DNA of 64,000 bases from Molossus alvarezi (lineage: Eukaryota > Chordata > Mammalia > Chiroptera > Molossidae), in contig CM073886.1 of the NCBI GenBank assembly GCA_037176705.1, positions 127,998,001 to 128,062,000 on the forward strand, read 5' to 3'. The notes under the pieces are model-generated. The model did not search any database. It was given only the letters and a program-made list of their open reading frames with translations, and was not told the DNA's origin. Below, in pieces: positions 11,224 to 22,867 of the stretch. The translations under genes and the position numbers were made by a program. Positions within the stretch are counted from its first letter, which is position 1; each line of letters starts with the position of its first letter.

Positions 11224-12059
11224 AATAAGCTCTGTTTTATGTCTGTTTGCCATGAAATAAACGTTTTACTAGCGTTAAAATATTTTATACTCATGGTATT
11301 TTAAAGTTATGTACTTAGTCACAAACTTATTATTCACCCCATATTCTCATTTTTCAGTTTAACAGTCCTAATACTTATCCCATTAAAAACAAACTACAAA
11401 GCTTAGTAGAGAGATAATTTGGAAAACGGGCGTAATAACAAACAGGCTGCCTAATTGCATTTCCTCCTCTTCTACAAATGAAATTCTAGAAGACGGCAGA
11501 AGAAATAAGACCCAAGTCCTTCTACAGCTAATGCCCATGACAAGGTCATTATCTTTTAATTCAGAGTTACGGGTAATAATAATCCAATCTACCTCTTGTC
11601 CCTGGTGTGCATTTTATCGTGGAAATTTGCAAAGGTAGACCCAAAAGCTCATGTAACCAAAAACATAAAGCATAGCTTTTTCACTCACTTTTAGGAGTTT
11701 TACCCAAATCAGTATTGATCTTATTTCTTAAATTATGTAAGAAACATATATGTGTGTGTGTGTCTGTCTGCGTGTGCCTGTTTATTTATTGACATTCTTT
11801 AGAAAGCAGTATGGATTCCATCAGGGAGTAATGTGAACACTTACCTGTTATCTTCCTCTCTGGGCATAACCCAGACTACACCCTTCTGAAGCACTGACCA
11901 CACGATTTGTATGAAATGAAAATGTGAATATTAAAGGGCCTTTGCAATCATGCCAGTAAACCCATGTAAGCAGTTGCCCTGGGCACTCACAAATGACTTA
12001 CCAATACGCAGCTTGCTTTGTGAGCTTTACTGCCTCAGATAAGGTGCCTGGCTCCAGGG
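11224..12059. other. Unassigned AT-rich stretch with a short TG tract
   Basis: Only a short (TG)n near 11751-11762 stands out. I recognise no gene or named repeat. Confidence 0.5.
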
Positions 12060-12540
12060 ACGCTCAGTGTGGCACCCTGCGAAGGCCACAGCGAAGAGAA
12101 CCCTAGGAGGCGGCGGAGGAGCACCCGCAGCCCCATCACGCCTCAGGGGGATGAAACCCCAGACTCATTTGTCGAAGGTGGTCTCCCAACCGTTGAAGCT
12201 CCACAGCCGAACAAACGGGAGAAGAGAAAAGAGCGAGTCAGGTAAAAGTCAGTGGCCCTCTGCTCTCCCAGTGTGTCCAGCGGCACTGACGACATAAGCA
12301 TCGGTGCCACTCCTGATCGTGCTCTGAAAGCATCTCCCGGTGCACCGCGCACAGGGCCGTGGCTGGACCTCCCGGTGCGGGACGCGGCATCGGATCGCGG
12401 GGCAGCTGGCGGGAGGGCGGCTTGGCCTGCCCCGGGAGGTTGGCGGTCAGCCGCCGTGTGCTCAGGGTTGTTTTTCCGTTGTGCTGATGGGCTTGGACTG
12501 ATCCATCCAGCTTTGTCACCCAGTCTGCTTTGTGACGGAG
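12060..12540. promoter_or_regulatory. CpG-rich block (CpG-island-like)
   Basis: A hand count gives about 35 CpG dinucleotides in roughly 480 bp, against a window that is otherwise strongly CpG-poor. The dense part is 12330-12450 ('gtgcgggacgcggcatcgga' followed by more CG steps). No named repeat is recognised in it. Retained CpGs in unmethylated germline DNA often mark promoters or enhancers, but I see no TATA box, no obvious exon and no known gene. A recently acquired GC-rich sequence is an alternative. The 224-codon minus-strand frame over this block is a composition effect. Confidence 0.4.
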
Positions 12541-13186
12541 GACACATATTTTGGGGACAGCTGGCTGAGGCTAGTGGTGAAGTCTGAGGCCCTAGAACAG
12601 ATGAATTCAAAGTGGCCAAACCCACAACCTTGGCTTCATTACTGTGTGCTCCAACCAAAAGAGCGATCTGGTGGCGGCTGCATTCGAGAGCTTTCCAAAG
12701 TGGCCCATCCGATACCAGCTGGGCACAGGCGAATCCGTGTTTATTTGCATGGAGGCCAAAGCAAGCTGCACATCGTGGTTTGGCTGTTCTCAAGCATCCA
12801 TCAGAACTGCCTGTCATTTCCCATGTTCGTGGCTAAATGGGGCTCAAGTCAGCAGGCCGCTCTTGGGACATGAGGTTTTGATCAGCGGGAAATAAAAGCA
12901 GATGATTCCATCATCTTTTCAAGTAGTGACATGGGGTGATGCTGACATCATGGGAAATCTGTGTGGAAACCACCTGATGACCCACCCATCATTTCTTGGG
13001 GGAAAAAAAAAAAATCAATGCCTTTCGAATTATACAAAAGCTTTTCTGAAAGGCCTGATTCTAAAATGTTTGATCGGGGCTTTTTCCTCCTGTAAAGTGC
13101 TTTACTTGGTGTCTCGCAAATTTTATCCTCATGTGCTTATCATAAAACAGGTTCGAGTTAAAAACAAGGACCGAGCTGCCTGAAAA
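12541..13186. other. Unassigned, moderately GC-rich stretch
   Basis: I recognise no repeat or gene. Overlapping open frames on both strands and in several phases, without a consistent coding frame, argue against an exon. Confidence 0.45.
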
Positions 13187-13336
13187 CAGAGATTCTCAGC
13201 CTTGGATATGCATTGGAATCACCTGGAACTTTAAAAATCATTGACGCCTGCTCCAAGTGGTCATGGGTGTGGTCTGGGGGTGGGGATGTCCCAAAACTTT
13301 CCAGGGGACTCAAGTCGCACCCCTTGTAGACCACTG
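13187..13336 (+). mobile_element. MER5-type hAT-Charlie MITE
   Basis: Starts CAGAGATTCTCAGCCTTGG, continues 'gcattggaatcacctgga' and 'ctttaaaaatcattgacgcc', and ends with the inverted 'gtagaccactg', as in MER5A/B. The flanks are 'cctgaaaa' on the left and 'cttgaaaa' on the right, an 8-bp duplication with one change, as expected for hAT transposons. The 150-bp size suits a MER5 with part of the middle lost. Confidence 0.8.
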
Positions 13337-13889
13337 CTTGAAAACGGAGGGGCAAAAAGACTACTCTGCGCTGCTCCTCAATATTTTACATTTGGAAGAA
13401 TGTTTCTGAAGCCTCATGATTTTAATTCCATGTATGCATTCTATATAAAATTGTATCAGTCTTAGAATCCATGTAAGATTTCTCTAAGTGTTTCTTTTTC
13501 TCATTAGAGAAAAAGCCAAGTTTCACTGAGTACAGGCAAACCCCTTGAAATTTATTAGGCTTTAAATTCCAGGCCTATGACACTACTAAGATCCAAATAG
13601 TGTAAGTAGGATGCAAAATACTTCGATATTTAGAATAATGTCTTGCCAGTGGCTTCCTGCTACTATTTTGTCATTGTTTTTCAATGAGTAGTGAACTGGA
13701 TTTTCAAGGTAGAAACCTGATGTGTTATTATCATTGTCCACTGGGAGTTTGCTACCTAAGGTGTCTCATGTTCCGTTTCAGGAAGATAGGCAGGTTTATA
13801 CACCACTGTAAAGAGATCTCATTTTAATCAGAATGAAAAAGAGTAATTAAGATGTCATATAGACAACTTCAAGGTGGCATCTTGGGTCA
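13337..13889. other. Unassigned AT-rich stretch
   Basis: Nothing recognised between the MER5-type element and the MIR copy. Confidence 0.45.
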
Positions 13890-14112
13890 AAACAATACCA
13901 AGCACCATATTAAACACTTATTCCTATTATTTATTCCTTACTTGAATCCAATGTTCCAATAACTCGTGAGAATTTAGTATTCTTGTTCTTACCTTATAGG
14001 TGAATAAATCGAAAGTCAGCAAGATTGATGTGTGTAGATCACACAGCTAATGTATAGCACACGGAGGTTGCACTCCGTGTCTGCCTGATTCTAAGACTAA
14101 CTCCTGACATCA
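13890..14112 (-). mobile_element. MIR SINE
   Basis: The plus strand reads 'ccaagcaccatattaaacac', 'ttattccttacttgaatcc', 'cttataggtgaataaatcga', 'gatcacacagctaatgtata' and '..tgcactccgtgtctgcctg'. This is the inverted MIR order: 3' part, core with the 'cacacagctagtaag' motif, then the tRNA-like head. Confidence 0.75.
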
Positions 14113-14559
14113 AATCACTAAGGTAACAACTGGAGCAGGGTAGTGGCTTGTGTCCCAGCGACAGATGTTTCAGAAGTAAGCTCCGAAGAGGCTGTGGTTC
14201 AAGGTCCTCAGTGGCCAGTGGATGTGCCTGCTCAGAAGGAACAGGGATACATTCGTTATGGAAAAATGCTTGACATTGCTTCTAGTATTTTAGTTCATAT
14301 AATACCACCCATTAAAGTCTAAAATCCAGACGCTCCTCGTCAGTGTTACTCCAATAGCGAGGAATGAAAATAAGTGACCATGTGTCCTTAGTAGAAGCCC
14401 CTGGACAGAAAGCAGTGGCGGGGTAACAGCGAACCCCGCGAGGTCATCTTGCTTTGACAGCAGCGGCTGTAACTCACCAGGTATTGTTTACACACACGAA
14501 TGTAAGAAAAGACCTGGCATTGGGTTGTGCGATTTTTTCATAGTGTTGACCTCATGAAG
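14113..14559. other. Unassigned stretch
   Basis: I recognise no repeat or gene. CpG density rises towards the next block. Confidence 0.45.
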
Positions 14560-15260
14560 TACTGCGTGTGAACTCAATGACTGTAAAGGGTGTGTGAACA
14601 CGCAGACGTGGCCCAGGGGCGAGCAGGCAGAAACGTCCCTCTGCGGCCTCTCTGGGGAGGGGTGTCAATGTCCCACCTGTTCCGTCACCAGCGGCAAGAG
14701 AGGAGCTCGGACTTGAAGTCTGGCTTCCTCGCTGGGACTTCGCGTTCTGTTTACTACCCCGTCCAGGCGCTGCCGTTTTGTAGCAGTGGAAATTCAGCTG
14801 CTTCCTTTCCGTGCAGCTTAGCATTTGTAGGCATGAGAACGGGGAACGGAACGGAGCTTGCTGCGTGGACTGGTGAGAAGGCCACGGGCCTCGGGCGCCT
14901 GGACGCTGGGAGCAGGGCGCGGCGGGCGGGAGCGAGGGCGGCCCCTGTCCGGCTCCCTGTGCCCTGGGCCTGCAGCCACCGCGGCACCTGGCCGAGTGTG
15001 GATGCTGCCCCACTACTGGCCCGGCCGCGGCCTCAGATGGTCCACAGTCTGTACACGCACATGGTATCTTCAGATACTCAAGTCTCTCCAATACCTGAGT
15101 CCTTGGCCACAGCTGTCACTACGCGTATGTCACTGGTGATCTTACGGTCCCGTGAAGGTACTGGGATAGCCAACCCCTTAGAGGATGTCCGCATTTACCG
15201 TGGGACACGGCAGGAGCAACGACCTTCCACCAGCGATACATCCCGGATCCAGTAGGCATG
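14560..15260. promoter_or_regulatory. CpG-rich block (CpG-island-like)
   Basis: By hand count about 55-60 CpGs lie in 700 bp. The densest run is 14885-15020, with GC-box-like 'gggcggg'-type text ('cggcgggcgggagcgagggc'). No repeat family is recognised. Open frames of 221 codons (plus) and 179 codons (minus) overlap in this GC-rich DNA and show no domain, so I do not call them genes. A promoter, enhancer or first exon of an unlisted transcript is possible but unproven. Confidence 0.4.
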
Positions 15261-15379
15261 CATCCGAGGACTTCTGGGTTCTTGCCTGTCTCCGATGATC
15301 TTGCTCAATAGGTGGCAAGGTAGATAAGCATCATTCGTCTTGCATTAGACGTTATCTTGTGTCACAGAATTATGATTAT

Positions 15380-15550
15380 CATTAAGTAGCTACTTACAAA
15401 ATGTACTGGTTGGACATAATCTTGTTGCTCTAGTATGTCGGGTCCCTGAGGTAGGAGCTGCTTCACCTCATAGCTAAATCCCTGAGTCTTAGCACGATAC
15501 CCACCCCATCGTAGTTGTACTCAAAATATATTTGTTGAATAAAAAAAAAT
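15380..15550 (+). mobile_element. LINE-2 3'-end relic
   Basis: Ends '..cccatcgtagttgtactcaa' then 'aatatatttgttgaataaaa', the standard L2 3' terminus ('gctcaataaatatttgttgaatga'). The upstream text is only weakly similar. Confidence 0.5.
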
Positions 15551-15827
15551 GAAGTGTGCATGATTATATCTTTGTTTCCAAATATTGAATAGTCCTTGCT
15601 GTGGGAAGGCCACCCAGCTCCTGTCACCACTGACTGAGTCGGGTCATCCATCCCTGCCCACTGACCTGGGCTTGGGCACATCTGAGCAGAGGGTCCGTGA
15701 GCTCTCTAGCTCTTTCTCTCCGCCACAGACTGGCAGGTCCCAGTAGGAACTGCCCCTTTGCTTGGAATCTAAAGAAGACATGCAGCTTACCCCAGCCTAG
15801 GACAGACCTGCGGCAGATCCCAGACCC
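15551..15827. other. Unassigned stretch
   Basis: No gene or repeat is recognised before the dinucleotide-rich tract. Confidence 0.45.
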
Positions 15828-16016
15828 GCTGTGTGTGTGTGTGTGTGTATAATGTGTGTGTCTGTCTATATGTATATGTATATATGTATATATACACATA
15901 CATGTGTATGTATACAATATGCATATGTATATAGACTCTCACATAATACATATATATACATATATGTGTCTATATATAATATGCAGTCTATATGTAGTAA
16001 ATATATGTATATGCAG
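15828..16016. repeat. Compound (TG)n/(TA)n-rich tract
   Basis: A (TG)n run at 15830-15848 passes into about 150 bp of TATATG/TATACA-type repeats with self-complementary segments ('tatgtatatatgtatatata'). The tract can form hairpins and is likely to vary in length. The two open frames over it encode only Cys/Val/Tyr/Ile runs and are not genes. Confidence 0.9.
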
Positions 16017-18904
16017 TGAAACTAATTAACACCATTTTGCTCACCTTTTGACAATGACGATACTATTGACTCATTTGCCGGCTCCCATGACCTTGCCTCA
16101 GGTTTCCCAGCCTAACAGTTACTGAGCATCTATTTTGCGATTCTCGAAGTACCCCGAGAGCCTGCCTTTCTTCAAGCGAAGCTGATTATCACAGAATGCT
16201 AAAATTATAACACTCTCTAACCAATGTTTGCAGTGCGTCGAAAATTGTCCTCAAGAGGAAACTGAAGCAGAAGGAGAATCGCTCTGCTTTCTATTATTCT
16301 TGAACACTGGATGATCTAAATACATCCAGGACCCGGGAGGAGCGTGTGCCATGCCTCTGGAACCTCTGTCCTGGGGATTTGCCCTTCAAACACTCCACAT
16401 AGAGAAATACTCAAAGCGGGAGGATGCAATTCATATCATACGTAACCAATGTGAGTAAATAAAAATACAAGAAAAAAATGAACATGAAAGCCTGTTAATA
16501 AGGAAATAGTTAAGGGAATGGTGGCCATTAACGGCATGAAGTCCCAGACCTGTGATTACACATAGCCACTCACGAGACGACCCTGAGTGCACTTGAACAT
16601 CCCAGTAGGGTCCATGTGTGACGGTCACTACACCAGGAATATTGACTTTCTCACTATAAGGCTGTTGCTGGCAGCATGGCCTAGACCACTTGTTTTTGCA
16701 AAGACTCTTTGTGAAGCCCCAGTTCTCAAGGAGGGGCCGACTGTTTTTTCGTTTATATGCCCTCCTGGCATGGCAGGACAGACGAACTAAACCGAGTGGG
16801 TGGGCGGTGCATCGCAGCGAGTTGTGCCCTCGGAGAGGCTGCGGTTGAATGCTGCTGTCACAGTAATTGCTTCTGTGGGTGGAGAGGGACACTCACTGCC
16901 CCTCCCCACTCCCAGTCCCGCCCTGTCTCCGGGGAACACCCTTCCGCACATGTCTGCACGGTTAGGAAACATGCCTCTCTCAGTAAACAAGCTGTGACTG
17001 CGCGTGGATGCCCTGTAATGACCACGGACAACGCCTGAGGCTGGAACCGATGCTTTTTCTTCTTATGTATCTGTTGCCTCGTCTGGATTGGATACATCCT
17101 TGTTCGAATCCAGCTTTTGATATTTCACATGAAGGCAGCTGGGCATCAAACAAGCTCCTTCTTCTTCCTCAATTGTCCTGGTTTTGCTTCAACTCCACTG
17201 CGTGTGTGAGACGCAGAGCCATTCCGAGGTCAGGTTCTCCTGAGCATGCCGGAGAATCAACACAGGGATTCTGTTCGAGTCTAGGCTACAGGGCATGAAA
17301 TAAGTGTTCCCGAAAGAAGGTTCTCTTTCTTCTGGTCTTGGGTCAGTGTCTCCTGCACTTGCACGCATGCGTCTGGTCCTAGAATTTGGCCGCTGCCCCC
17401 GGGAGTGTTAAGCATCTGGGCTTTGAGGCTTTTCAGAATGCTGTACACTTTCGGAAGGTCAGCACTTTGTAACAATTTCCCAAAGAAAACAGTCTTTGTT
17501 GCCATAACCCTCTTGTATAACCAAGTTCACAGAGCCTGGAAGCATTTTGTAATTGTATTGAAACAGCAAGGAGAAGCCTGGGGGACCACCCAAGGGACAG
17601 GGGTAAACTGGTTGCCTCCATTAAGTGATCCTTAAGCATCAAATTTTAGTAGAAATGTTGGGGAGTAAGTGATCACTTAAACAAGAGGTTGCCTGAGGTC
17701 TGAGAGTGCGAGTTGGCCTATATTTAATAACTGCAAGGTCACGGCGTGAAATCAGTAAGAGGAAGCAGAGAGCAGTGCGGATCCTATTTCTATACTGTGC
17801 TCGGATGGTCTGTGATGTCAGCAGACCTGCAAAATGGAATGATTGCCTTTCAAATATCATATCATCTTGTTAACGAGAGAGGAGATCAAAGAATTGACTC
17901 CAATATCCAGTCATGACGCTATAATTTAAAAGTGCTTTGCAATGATTCCCATCCCAGGACCTCACATTCCTTTTCTTAATTAGTTTCATTCATTGAAACT
18001 GCTCTAAGGGCCAGAGAGTTTTATGGCTGTTTTGCAGAGAAGTCAGGTTACAGGCGGGGAATTCTCAATCATGCATGCTAATAACGGAGATCAGGAGTGA
18101 AGGTTATCCCAGGAAGTGGATAATCCAAAAAGCTTCTCTGTTGGCCTTTGGAAGGTATGGCACTATTATTACTGGTTGTTGTTGCTGCTGCTGCTTTCTT
18201 GTTGTTGCTGTTGGTTTTGGTATGTCTGTCTGTCTGTATGTATTTTGCCATGACACACTGAGCAGGGCCTTGAGTAACAGAAGGGACCCCAAAGCCAAGT
18301 TGACCAAACGCTGGTAGTGAGCAGACATCTTGAAGAGCAGCAGAAAGGGGACTTTCTATAAAAGCCTGCAACTGAAGGAAAACAAGCACATATATGTGTT
18401 AAGTTTGTGTGGTCAGAGAGAAAATTCTTTCCATTGTTTCTCTCCTATACAGTCAACTTGCCTATTCATTTCTTTTAGGTAAAATGAAGACAAAATAAAA
18501 CTGAAATGAATATAAACTTGCATGGCAAATGTGAAATGTTTTCTTTAATTTTTCTCTATAAGGTAAATAAAAGCAGATCTTGTTGGCCAGGGAAAACTGG
18601 GCTGAGCTTATAATTTAGGGAGAGATGCTTGCTGATATTTTTCATTGATTCAGCAGCTCATTCGTGGGAGGCATAGAGTGTGACGTGAGAGAGGTAAGAC
18701 ATACACTTGGTATTTGCTTTAAAATATCCCAAAGCTTTGCAGGTATTTGTGTACCCTGCTGGCCCCATGGGAAGCATTTTTACCTTGGTCATGTAGATTC
18801 TAAACAGAGTTCATCTCTACAACCTGCTTTCTAAAATGAACGCACTGATTCATGTGCACAGAGCATCTTCCACAGGGAAATCACAGAACGGGGGTCAAGA
18901 CCGA
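16017..18904. other. Mostly unassigned stretch
   Basis: 16110-16290 and 17950-18070 have faint inverted-MIR character ('ttactgagcatctattttgc'; 'attttgcagagaagtcaggt'-like text) but are too eroded to call. 18174-18215 is a short GTT/GCT triplet run. I recognise nothing in 16300-17900, where several open frames of 60-150 codons overlap on both strands without a family signature. Confidence 0.4.
18174..18215. repeat. GTT/GCT triplet-rich tract
   Basis: About 14 triplets of mixed GTT and GCT, with a CTTTCTT interruption. It is short and impure and lies in no credible coding frame. Confidence 0.7.
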
Positions 18905-19020
18905 GAACATTCATTCATTTATCCATTCACCTATTGACTCATTTATTTACCTCCTGTACACAAACACTTGGTTAGACAGGTGCGGATGCTGAATATGTAT
19001 ACATCACATATGGTCTTGGC
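18905..19020 (-). mobile_element. LINE-2 3'-end relic
   Basis: The plus strand reads 'cattcattcatttatccatt' then 'ctcctgtacacaaacacttgg' and '..caggtgcggatgctgaatat', which is the inverted L2 3' terminus (ancestral 'ttcattcaacaaatatttattgagc' then 'ggtgctggggata'). Confidence 0.5.
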
Positions 19021-19370
19021 ATATACAGTCCTCCTGGGAATGAATACTGGCTATTTATATAAGAAGAAACTAACCCTTTTGGCAAGTAAGTTTCCAATGA
19101 TATGTAAGTTCTGTATGTCAGTGTGAGGAGTGGTTTTTCAGTCAAACCTTCTCCATTCTCCCTGTGAGGTGTCCCTTCATCCTCACAGCAACCCTCTGAG
19201 GTGGGATGATTACCCACAACCCTCAGGGCCAGAGACCAGTGCTCAGTGAGGGGCCATGACCAGACTTGGATTTCCAGGGTGTCACCAGGACGGGGCAGAT
19301 CTGGCCTCCAAGTAACTAAAACAGGGAGGGAATGAAGGAGCTATGGATAGCAATATAAGAAAAGAGTTGT

Positions 19371-19592
19371 AGCCCCGCTGGTGTGGCTCAGTGGTTGAGC
19401 ATCCACCCCTGCACCAAGAGTCTGCAGGTTTGATTCCCAGTCAGGACACATGCCCAGGCTGTGGGCCAGATCCCCAGTGGGGCATGTGTCAGAGGCCGCC
19501 AGTCGATGTCCTCTCACTGATGTTTCTCTCTCTCTCTCTCTCCTTCTCTCTCTCTCTCAAATCAATAAAGAAAAAAACAATTTTTTAAAGAA
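19371..19592 (+). mobile_element. Ves SINE (full length)
   Basis: The tRNA-like head 'gccccgctggtgtggctcag' carries the A box, and the B box region reads 'ggtttgattcccag'. The body has 'gatccccagtggggcatgtg', then 'gatgtttctctctctctctc' and an 'aaatcaataaag' tail. An exact 11-bp direct repeat 'aaaagagttgt' flanks it (19360-19370 and 19593-19603), part of a longer A-rich duplication. This is one of the better-preserved copies here. Confidence 0.95.
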
Positions 19593-19603
19593 AAAAGAGT
19601 TGT

Positions 19604-19929
19604 CCCAGTTAGGGGGTGGTGAAGGTATAGTTTGTATACAGAGCTAAATATTAAGAAAGAGAAATCCTGGCTCACAGTATTCTGAGGGAAAATGAGCGAC
19701 TCGGACCGTGTGGAAAGTAGTCGGAGAGGAACAGTGAACGCTGCCCTGTCTTCTTCCAGGCTCCTGACCTTGCAGCTCTGAATCCGGGTTTCTTCGTCCG
19801 CTGGGCAGTGTTACCTCGTGGACCATTAAAATGGCCATGTTATCTACTTCTATATTAAAGTCTCTAAAACTGGCACAGGAAACTGGCCTTAAATAAATTT
19901 GCAAGTGCTTTCATTGGACATACTGATTT
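19604..19929. other. Unassigned stretch
   Basis: No repeat or gene is recognised between the Ves copy and the coding-like relic. Confidence 0.4.
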
Positions 19930-19931
19930 TA

Positions 19932-20480
19932 GCCATACCTAAACCCACTCAGCCAACGAGCTGTGAAGTATGATCCACCATGATTGTTTTATTGTGTCGC
20001 TGTGCAGCTGACACTGAGAAGTGTGAGTCCATCCATGACAGCGTTGAAATGGCCTTTGCTGAATCTGTTGGTCCCTAGTTTGATGCAGCAGTTGAAGGGT
20101 TACAGTTGCATAGCTCTGTGTTGTACCATGAGCCATTCCCCAAACCTCTACAATTCTATAGGAAAGGCTTTGTACCTATTGAAACCAACGATTTGACAAA
20201 TGAAGACAGAAGAGCTAAGCTACTCACTGCTCTGTCTGTGTTAGATAGAGAAATAGGAAATTCCATTAAAAATACCAACAATCATGACAAAATGGTTCCT
20301 TTTTTTTTTAGGCTTAGCGATCTTGGTACAAAATTTTGCGACAAATGTCTTTTCCAATGGCAAAAATGTTAAGAATTTTCTTGGTGTGTTTAACCTTTGC
20401 TAGCTACCTTCTCTATGGTGCAACATCAAAGGAATTCCTTTGGGAAAAACTAGATAATCAGGTTTGTTAGAGAGGAACTT
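19932..20480 (+). pseudogene. Unidentified coding-like relic (candidate processed pseudogene)
   Basis: One frame (codons starting at 19932) reads through to 20372 with stops only near 19971 and at about 20076-20078. It has a natural amino-acid mix, including 'DLTNEDRRAKLLTALSVLDR' around 20190-20250 with regular charged/hydrophobic spacing. After a T10 run near 20300 the coding character appears to move to another frame, where 20363-20467 gives a hydrophobic stretch ('RIFLVCLTFASYLLYG'). Stops and frameshifts mean it cannot be translated as one protein. I do not recognise the family. A retrocopied cellular gene or an endogenised viral gene are both possible. I see no clear poly(A) tail or target duplication. 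Chance cannot be excluded without a search. Confidence 0.3.
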
Positions 20481-21234
20481 TCATATGTCATCATCCATCA
20501 TTCCTTCCCGAACTACGTGAAGTATAATTCTATAAGCAAGGAAGGATCAAAAAAAGATATGCCAAAAATCCTCTTTAGCTAGGTTTTTAAAACTGATCCA
20601 ATCAATGGCATATTTTTATCTTCCATGACAAATCAGGTGTCAAGGTGAATTTGGGTACCACTCCAGTGAATGTACTTTTCAATTAGATGACAACTGAATG
20701 ATACGCTCAAGCTGCGATAATTTAACAATATAGAAATAAAGGCCTTTAATCTCTCTTATTTTCCTCTACAATCCTCCATCCACTTTGGTATTGGAGAAAG
20801 GAGGAACCTTTTTATAAATGCTTTGGAGGACAAAGCATCAGCTTTTTTATTAGAGACTGGGAGTTTAGAGTTATTTATCCTGCCTTGGTGTCAGGTAAAT
20901 CGACGTCTGATGTTCTTTCTCCTTCATCCCCACCAAACTTTGATGCTTACAATAGTGTCACCATGAAACACAAAGATTACCACAGGTGCCGAGCTGGTTG
21001 GAAGAGAACTTGATCTCTGCTGGGTGAGGATGCTTATTGTAGAGGCGACGCATTTGCCTTTCAGACTGGATGGTGATTATCTTCCAAATGATAAAGACTC
21101 GGCTTCTACAAATACATGCATATTACTTTGACTTAACTGCAAATCGGTGGTCTGTAAATATGAAGATGTTTTTCACTTCTATATAAGAATAACCTGGTTT
21201 TTATTTTGATAGTTTTCAAGGCATGTTCAACTAT
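20481..21234. other. Unassigned stretch downstream of the coding-like relic
   Basis: Possibly more of the same relic in eroded form, but no frame stays open and I recognise no repeat. Confidence 0.4.
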
Positions 21235-21612
21235 GTTATCTCTGTCTCTTTTTTTACTTTATTTTTTTCCATCACCATTTATAGCTCCTATACTCTCCTC
21301 CACCTCCACCCACCCCCTCGCCCCCCACAATCACCACACTGTTGTCCATGGCTTTTTCTTTCGTTTTGCTCAGTCTCTATACCCCCGCTTACTCCCCCAC
21401 CCCAACAGCTGTCAGCCTGTTCTCTCTGAGTCTGTCTGTATTTTGCTTATTGGTTCATTTTGTTCACTAAATTTCACATATGAGTGAGATCATATGGTAC
21501 CTGTCTTTCTCTGACTGGCTTCTTTCACTTAGCATAGTGTTCTCCAGGTCCATCCACACTGTCACAAATGGTAAAAAAAATTTTTTATGTCTGAATAGTA
21601 TTTCATCATGTA
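21235..21612 (-). mobile_element. L1 3' end (5'-truncated LINE-1)
   Basis: Plus-strand reading: a T-rich tail, C-rich tracts at 21296-21330 and 21380-21402, 'cactaaatttcacatatgag', 'tgagatcatatggtacctgt', 'ctggcttctttcacttagca' and 'ccaggtccatccacactgtc'. It has the same layout as the copy at 6.9 kb and is about 380 bp. Confidence 0.9.
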
Positions 21613-22867
21613 AATATTTCATAGTTGTATGTTATCTCTTTCAATGATCACAAGATTTTTATGGCATAGTTGGGCATATGTTTCAAAACAAAACAAAAAG
21701 AAGAAACAGATCATGTAAGTTTTAGAGACTTTTCCTAAATCTTGTGCAGTAAATGTGGCAACATGGAAACTGATTTCATACTGCCTGGAAATGTGTCTCT
21801 GATACTTTTCGTCCCCCGCATTTTACTACTTTCTTGAGTAACAATGAAAATATTTAGCTATAGAAATGAACGGAGCTGGAATATGGCTTAAGTTTATTGG
21901 TTAATTATCTCGTATATTTCAATGACCACTATTTTAACATACATGCTATTTTTTTCAGTGGTTATCACTAATGAGATATAAATCACAGAGAGGATCTAAT
22001 TTTCACATATATTGCTGGCAATTTTTAATATCCAGGAGCCACTTGGATTTACATTTACTTATTAGACTTTCAGGCAGACAAGATGCAGTAGAATCTCATT
22101 GAATGCATGAATGTTGGCCAGGTCACAGAGACAGTGCAAAAAAGACTAATGAATGTCAATAAAATGAGGGCCATGAAAGCTACTGTAAAAAAAGGGTTTG
22201 GTATAGCTGGAGCAAGGAGACAGCAAGGACCTTCCCTCGAGGTCACTGCTGATCAGAAGATATTGCGTCCTTCCTACTCAACAAGAATAAGCAACATTTG
22301 TGTATGGCAATTGGTGGTCTCCCTCAAATCCTCTCTTCCCTGATCTTTCCGGAACTACTTATAGTTATTCAAAACTGGGAATGAGACATGGTCAGGATCT
22401 GGCTCTATTTCGTGCTCACAACGGGCAGACTGGCCGATGAGCTGTAGCTACTGAATAATGGTGTGGCCCAACGAGAGGCAATGATTTGGACTTGGGGTGG
22501 GGAGAAAAAGGATAAAAATGGTACTGTGAGTAGCATGAAAACCCAGAGAACCATAGAAGGAGCAATGCGGGACACGGGAGGAGAAACCGTGATCAAAGAT
22601 GTTTTACTACAAGTAACAGCTCCCTGGAAGCATTACCTGTACCACTACAAACATAGAAAAGAGGAAACTATTAGGGTGTTTGACGATCCAGCGATTATTA
22701 TAAAATGCAGGTCTGCTCAGTGTCTGTATGATTGATTGAAGAACTAAACTGCTAAAAATTATTGTTATGTGTCATTTTGGGTGGGACCAAATTATCGTCT
22801 TTAAACATCTAGGATTTCTTGCTAATGCACTATGTTATTCTTGCCTATGCTTCACTCACTCAGAACT
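21613..22867. other. Unassigned stretch
   Basis: A 90-codon plus-strand frame (22463-22735) with a TTG-type or internal start is the only notable frame. It has no recognisable domain and the flanking DNA gives no exon signal. I recognise no named repeat. Confidence 0.45.

Noticed and set aside
11224..12059. A search by eye for piggyBac, Helitron or large hAT elements typical of vesper bats
   Set aside because: I saw no matching termini here or elsewhere in the window. Absence by eye is weak evidence.
12143..12817. 224-codon minus-strand open frame, the longest in the window
   Set aside because: It lies over a GC-rich, CpG-dense block where stop codons are rare. It is rich in Ala/Pro/Ser/Arg, has no domain, and competing frames are open on the other strand.
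14590..15255. 221-codon plus-strand open frame
   Set aside because: Same composition effect, with a 179-codon frame open on the opposite strand over the same bases and no recognisable motif.
16431..16892. 153-codon minus-strand frame
   Set aside because: No family signature and no splice or promoter context; overlapping frames on the other strand.
18174..18215. Possible coding triplet repeat
   Set aside because: Short, impure, and outside any credible exon.
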